DNA of 6,910 nucleotides from an uncultured bacterium. Its GTDB lineage: Bacteria > Patescibacteriota > Minisyncoccia > Phycocordibacterales > GWA1-40-21. Below the pieces are notes generated by a model. That model was not told the origin of the DNA, did no database searches, and saw only the letters and a program-made list of their open reading frames with translations. Where the stretch lies: assembly GCA_903868205.1 (NCBI GenBank), contig CAIPUJ010000083.1, positions 1-6,910 on the forward strand. The letters run 5' to 3'. Shown here piece by piece: positions 4,712 through 6,910 of this stretch. Each line of letters opens with the position of its first letter. The first letter of the stretch is position 1. The translations under genes and the position numbers were made by a program.

Positions 4712-4740
4712 ATAATAACATATTTAATAAATAATGCTAA
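4712..4740 (-). promoter_or_regulatory. Candidate promoter for the metK riboswitch transcript
   Basis: On the minus strand TTAGCA (4735-4740), 17 bp spacer, TATTAT (4712-4717). Predicted start near 4705, about 13 nt before the first aptamer base. The -35 lies on the same bases as the -10 of the divergent PAP2 promoter. Confidence 0.5.
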
Positions 4741-4743
4741 AAT
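4715..4743 (+). promoter_or_regulatory. Extended -10 promoter for the PAP2 gene
   Basis: ATAACA (4715-4720), 17 bp spacer, TAAAAT (4738-4743) with an extended -10 TG at 4735-4736. The predicted start falls at about 4750, the A of the ATG, and there is no Shine-Dalgarno, so the message looks leaderless. An alternative TATAAT exists at 4711-4716, with TTGATA (4686-4691) 19 bp upstream. Confidence 0.48.
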
Positions 4744-4749
4744 ACTCTC

Positions 4750-5376
4750 ATGTCACAAAAAAGAAAAATAATTTGGCTAGTAATTCTTGTAATCTTTTTT
4801 ATATCTATAAGCATACTGGTTAAATATAGTAACCAGACAGTGGTTAATTTCGATTATTACATAAATATATATTCTAATAGCATTCAAACCCCGACTCTTA
4901 ATTCCACAATGCTTTCAGTTACAAAAGTATGTAATGTGCCAGAATCGATCTTCATATTCCTTGTTTTTGGATTATTCTTGCTCCTAAAAAACAAAAAGAG
5001 AGCTTTTTGTTTGCTTACAATAGCTACAACACTCGGAACAGTATTACCTTTAATAATTAAACCCGTAATCGAAAGAGTAAGACCAATAAGTAATTTGCTT
5101 CTCGAGACAGATTTTAGCTTCCCTAGCGGGCATGCAACTATAGCCACCATCTTTCTACTTTCTTCTATGTTTTTAGTGGCTCCAGCCATAAAAAACAACT
5201 TCACAAAAATTACTTTTCTTATCTGTATTTACTTAATATTCCCATTAGTAATATTAAGTAGAGTCTACCTCTCTGTACACTGGTTTTCTGACGTCTTTGC
5301 TGGTATTTTACTCGGCTTGATCTGCTATCTTATATCCAGCTATATATGTTGCCTTAAAAAGAAAAATATGCTATAA
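4750..5376 (+). CDS. PAP2-family membrane phosphatase
   Basis: Type 2 phosphatidic acid phosphatase superfamily: integral membrane enzymes that remove phosphate from lipid phosphates such as phosphatidic acid or undecaprenyl pyrophosphate through a phosphohistidine. The three catalytic motifs are complete: K-x6-RP as K104...R111-P112, PSGH at residues 125-128, and SR-x5-H-x3-D as S170-R171...H177...D181. About six membrane segments are visible (approx. 7-24, 65-80, 87-103, 128-146, 152-169, 182-200), the usual family topology, with the catalytic motifs at one membrane face. The 208-residue length is typical. The exact substrate cannot be told from sequence; undecaprenyl-PP recycling for the cell wall is a reasonable guess only. 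Divergent from metK with overlapping promoters. No clear GC-rich terminator follows; only an A/T palindrome (about 5403-5417) lies downstream. Confidence 0.93.
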   Translation: MSQKRKIIWLVILVIFFISISILVKYSNQTVVNFDYYINIYSNSIQTPTLNSTMLSVTKVCNVPESIFIFLVFGLFLLLKNKKRAFCLLTIATTLGTVLPLIIKPVIERVRPISNLLLETDFSFPSGHATIATIFLLSSMFLVAPAIKNNFTKITFLICIYLIFPLVILSRVYLSVHWFSDVFAGILLGLICYLISSYICCLKKKNML

Positions 5377-5460
5377 ATATAGCTGTAATACACCCGCCAA
5401 ACTTTTTTTAAAAAAATAGCTTGGACCGATCTTTTGTTAATCTAGTTGCTACATTTTTGA

Positions 5461-5507
5461 TGTTAAAATTAGAATTAATGAAAAATTTACTCGGGTAAAT
5501 TATTTTT
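5461..5507 (+). promoter_or_regulatory. infC upstream region: extended -10 and terminator-like hairpin
   Basis: In the 142-nt gap between the PAP2 gene and infC, TGTTAAAAT (5461-5469) is an extended -10 with no convincing -35. Downstream, AATTTAC (5484-5490) / GTAAATT (5495-5501) with loop TCGG is followed by ATTTTT and ends 17 nt before the infC start. It could be an attenuator in the infC leader or a weak terminator for the PAP2 transcript. Confidence 0.4.
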
Positions 5508-5518
5508 AATCCAATACT

Positions 5519-6037
5519 TTGAATATAAGAGTTAGAATAAATCAACAAATAAGGGCAACGGAACTTAGAGTAATAACCGATGACGGTCAAAACCTCGGCG
5601 TTCTGTCTATTAGCGAAGCTTTGAAAAAAGCCCAAGAAATGAATTTGGACTTGATAGAGATATCTCCAAATGCAGTTCCGCCAGTTGCAAAAATAATGGA
5701 TTATGGTAAATTTCAATACACTGAGAAGAAGAAGTTAAAGGAAACTAAATCCAAGATTCAAAACATTGAGATTAAAAGTGTCCAGGTGAAAATAGGTACG
5801 GACGAGCACGATCTCCTACTAAAAGCCGGTAAAGCTTCTGAATGGCTTAAGGAAGGCCACAGAGTTAAGCTTAATCTTTTCCTCGCTGGTAGAGCAAAAT
5901 ATTTAAATCAAGCTTTCTTGAATGAAAGAATGGAAAGAATGTTAAAACTCATCACTGAAGAATATAAGGTAGCTGAACCTTCTACAAAAGGTCCGAAAGG
6001 TTTGACGATAGTGATAGAAAGAGCAAATAAAAAATAG
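5519..6037 (+). CDS. infC: Translation initiation factor IF-3
   Basis: IF-3 binds the 30S subunit, keeps it apart from 50S and checks the initiator tRNA-start codon pairing. The 172-residue protein has both domains: an N-terminal domain (about 4-65) with RINQQIRATELRVI and the signature ISPNAVPPVAKIMDYGKF (48-65), a Lys-rich helical linker (66-80), and a C-terminal domain (about 82-170) with KSVQVKIGTDEHD, LKEGHRVKLNLFLAGRAK and a KGPKGLTIVI strand. An in-frame stop lies at 5507-5509 and the first ATG in frame is residue 41, inside the domain, so TTG at 5519 is the only standard start that keeps the N-terminus. A rare start codon is the basis of IF-3 autoregulation in E. coli (AUU there). No Shine-Dalgarno is visible. 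First gene of infC-rpmI-rplT. Confidence 0.95.
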   Translation: MNIRVRINQQIRATELRVITDDGQNLGVLSISEALKKAQEMNLDLIEISPNAVPPVAKIMDYGKFQYTEKKKLKETKSKIQNIEIKSVQVKIGTDEHDLLLKAGKASEWLKEGHRVKLNLFLAGRAKYLNQAFLNERMERMLKLITEEYKVAEPSTKGPKGLTIVIERANKK

Positions 6038-6048
6038 TAGAAAATAAA

Positions 6049-6211
6049 GAGCAACGCGATTATATTTTCTTAACCCCATGAAATAAGTACTTTAAACCCA
6101 ATCGACATACTGAAAGTAAAGATAAAAGTTCGATAGGTTATAAGTAAATAGAGTAATTATTTCACGGGGTGAAGATTTTAAAAATTCGCTTCGCTCATTA
6201 ATAAAATCATC
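6049..6211 (+). promoter_or_regulatory. Structured mRNA leader of rpmI (pseudoknot leader, copy A)
   Basis: The infC-rpmI gap is 174 nt. Elements in order: strand a, GAGCAACGCGA (6049-6059); ACCCCATGAAATAA (6073-6086); an irregular arm TACTT-AACC-ATCGA / TCGAT-GGTT-AAGTA (6088-6146); TTATTTCACGGGGT (6157-6170), pairing with the ACCCC strand with a single A-C mismatch; GATTTTA (6174-6180), pairing with TAAAATC (6202-6208), which ends 3 nt before the ATG. The hairpin loop TCGCTTCGCTC (6186-6196) is complementary to strand a at 9 of 11 positions, so the order a, hairpin-left, loop, hairpin-right makes a pseudoknot. No Shine-Dalgarno. The same layout occurs before rplT. Regulation by L20 is inference from known rpmI operators. 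Confidence 0.75.
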
Positions 6212-6400
6212 ATGAAAACAAATAAATCATTTTCAAAAAGATTGAAAGTAACAAAAAATGGTAAGATTGTCGGCAGAAAAGCTGGACAAAACCACTTCAA
6301 CGCAAAGGAAAGTAGAGGTTCACAATTAAACAAAAAGAGAGCTGTTACAATCAAATTTACTAGCAAAGCGAAAGCAAGATTTTTGGCAGGAAAATTTTAG
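6212..6400 (+). CDS. rpmI: 50S ribosomal protein L35 (bL35)
   Basis: A 62-residue, very basic protein of the large subunit. It follows the bL35 pattern: MKTNKSFSKRLKVTKNGKIV at the N-terminus (compare the KTHKGAAKRFKVTGSGKI type), RKAGQNHFNAKES in the middle, and a Lys/Arg-rich C-terminal half ending AKARFLAGKF. Length matches the family (about 62-66). The leading Pro-Lys residues of the common form (MPKxKTH) are absent. Placed between infC and rplT as in most bacteria, but with unusually long gaps on both sides (174 and 168 nt). The ATG is 3 nt after the start-proximal hairpin of its leader and has no Shine-Dalgarno. Confidence 0.93.
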   Translation: MKTNKSFSKRLKVTKNGKIVGRKAGQNHFNAKESRGSQLNKKRAVTIKFTSKAKARFLAGKF

Positions 6401-6408
6401 TAAAACAA

Positions 6409-6568
6409 GGAACGAAGTGACTATGGCTTTACTACCCCATGAAATAAAACAGGTAATAAAGCACATGTACAATTAGCAGACAAACATTTTATAAGTCGAA
6501 AAAAATAATTTATAAGTAATATTTCACGGGGTCATGATTTTTATAGTCATTGTACTCCTTAAAAATCT
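6409..6568 (+). promoter_or_regulatory. Structured mRNA leader of rplT (pseudoknot leader, copy B)
   Basis: The rpmI-rplT gap is 168 nt and repeats the rpmI leader plan. Strand a: GGA (6409-6411) and AGTGACTAT (6416-6424). Then ACCCCATGAAATA (6434-6446) pairing with TATTTCACGGGGT (6520-6532), one A-C mismatch. Then GATTTTTA (6536-6543) pairing perfectly with TAAAAATC (6560-6567), 1 nt before the ATG. Inside the loop, ATAGTCATT (6543-6551) and TCC (6556-6558) are complementary to strand a across a symmetric 4/4 internal loop. Strand a shares no sequence with copy A, yet the pairing is kept. TTATAAGTAA before the right arm of the helix is shared with copy A. No Shine-Dalgarno; the loop even contains ACTCCT, the opposite sense. 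Confidence 0.75.
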
Positions 6569-6910
6569 ATGACAAGAGTTAAAAGAGGTGTAACAAAGAA
6601 CAAAACAAGAAAGAATGTTCTTAAACAAACAAAAGGCTTCAGACTAAACAGAAGAAGCAAAGAAGCTGCAGCTACTGAAGCTATAATGCACGCTGGTGCA
6701 AATGCTTTCGCTCACATAAGAGACAAAAATGGTGTAGCTAGAAGACTTTGGAATGTACAAATAAATGCCATCCTAAGAGAAAACGGCTCAACATACAGCA
6801 AATTCATAGGAGCTCTCACAAAACAAAAAATAGAAATCGACAGAAAGATCCTTGCAACTCTTGCAAACGAAAATCCTGAAACTTTCTTGAAAATATTAGC
6901 AAAAGCTAAA
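6569..6910 (+). CDS. rplT: 50S ribosomal protein L20 (bL20), 3' end cut by the window
   Basis: L20 is an early 23S rRNA-binding assembly protein and, in E. coli and B. subtilis, the repressor of its own operon. The 114 residues present start MTRVKRGVTKNKTRKNVLKQ, continue with TKGFRLNRRSKEAAATEAIM (the basic rRNA-binding extension), and then the globular domain with HAYxxRRxKK-equivalent HIRDKNGVARRLWNVQINA, ENGSTYSKFIGAL and DRKILATLANENPETF. bL20 is usually about 115-120 residues, so only a few codons and the stop are missing. The ATG is 1 nt after the hairpin of its own leader, so its translation is probably controlled separately from rpmI rather than by simple coupling. Confidence 0.96.
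   Translation, partial: MTRVKRGVTKNKTRKNVLKQTKGFRLNRRSKEAAATEAIMHAGANAFAHIRDKNGVARRLWNVQINAILRENGSTYSKFIGALTKQKIEIDRKILATLANENPETFLKILAKAK

Noticed and set aside
5403..5417. T7/A7 palindrome as terminator of the PAP2 gene
   Set aside because: The stem has no GC pairs; it would not be a stable intrinsic terminator.
6049..6568. The two rpmI/rplT leaders as copies of an inserted mobile repeat
   Set aside because: Only paired strands and start-proximal parts are alike; the interiors differ and both are positioned exactly at ribosomal protein start codons, which fits regulation better than insertion.
1..6910. CRISPR array or Gracilibacteria-type TGA recoding
   Set aside because: No regularly spaced direct repeats were seen, and all genes read through with the standard code and end in TAA or TAG.

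Overview
This AT-rich window looks like a small-genome bacterium of the Patescibacteria/CPR (Parcubacteria-like) type. That placement is inference: it rests on the short MetK, compact housekeeping genes, several genes that start at or next to their promoter without a Shine-Dalgarno sequence, and small proteins with no recognisable family. Every stop codon seen is TAA or TAG, and nothing suggests TGA recoding.

Layout. 1-297 (-): N-terminus of an unknown secreted protein, divergent from a small four-helix membrane protein (410-799, +). 884-1738 (+): a trans-translation unit, smpB followed after 4 nt by ssrA (tmRNA), then a terminator. 1779-1953: a very highly structured palindromic element whose ends copy the tmRNA 3' end, closed off by a bidirectional terminator. 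2001-2564 (-): a LITAF-like zinc-ribbon membrane protein. 2789-3094 and 3252-3536 (+): two small proteins that look like diverged tandem paralogues, each with its own SD and terminator. 3595-4530 (-): metK under a complete SAM-I riboswitch with visible terminator and antiterminator. 4750-5376 (+): a PAP2 phosphatase whose promoter overlaps the metK promoter. 5519-6910 (+): infC-rpmI-rplT (IF-3, L35, L20), cut off by the window end inside rplT.

How it works together. smpB-ssrA rescues stalled ribosomes. metK makes SAM and is switched off by SAM. infC-rpmI-rplT supplies an initiation factor and two 50S proteins, an operon known elsewhere to be autoregulated by L20 and by IF-3 through a rare start codon; here infC starts with TTG.

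Most notable. rpmI and rplT are each preceded by about 160 nt of leader with the same architecture: an ACCCCATGAAATA / TATTTCACGGGGT long-range helix, a hairpin (GATTTT(T)A / TA(A)AAATC) ending 1-3 nt before the ATG, and a hairpin loop complementary to a strand upstream of the long-range helix. The loop and strand sequences differ completely between the two copies, but the complementarity is kept. This predicts the same start-codon pseudoknot twice. It is the best candidate here for an undescribed regulatory system. The second is the structured element built from tmRNA 3'-end sequence.
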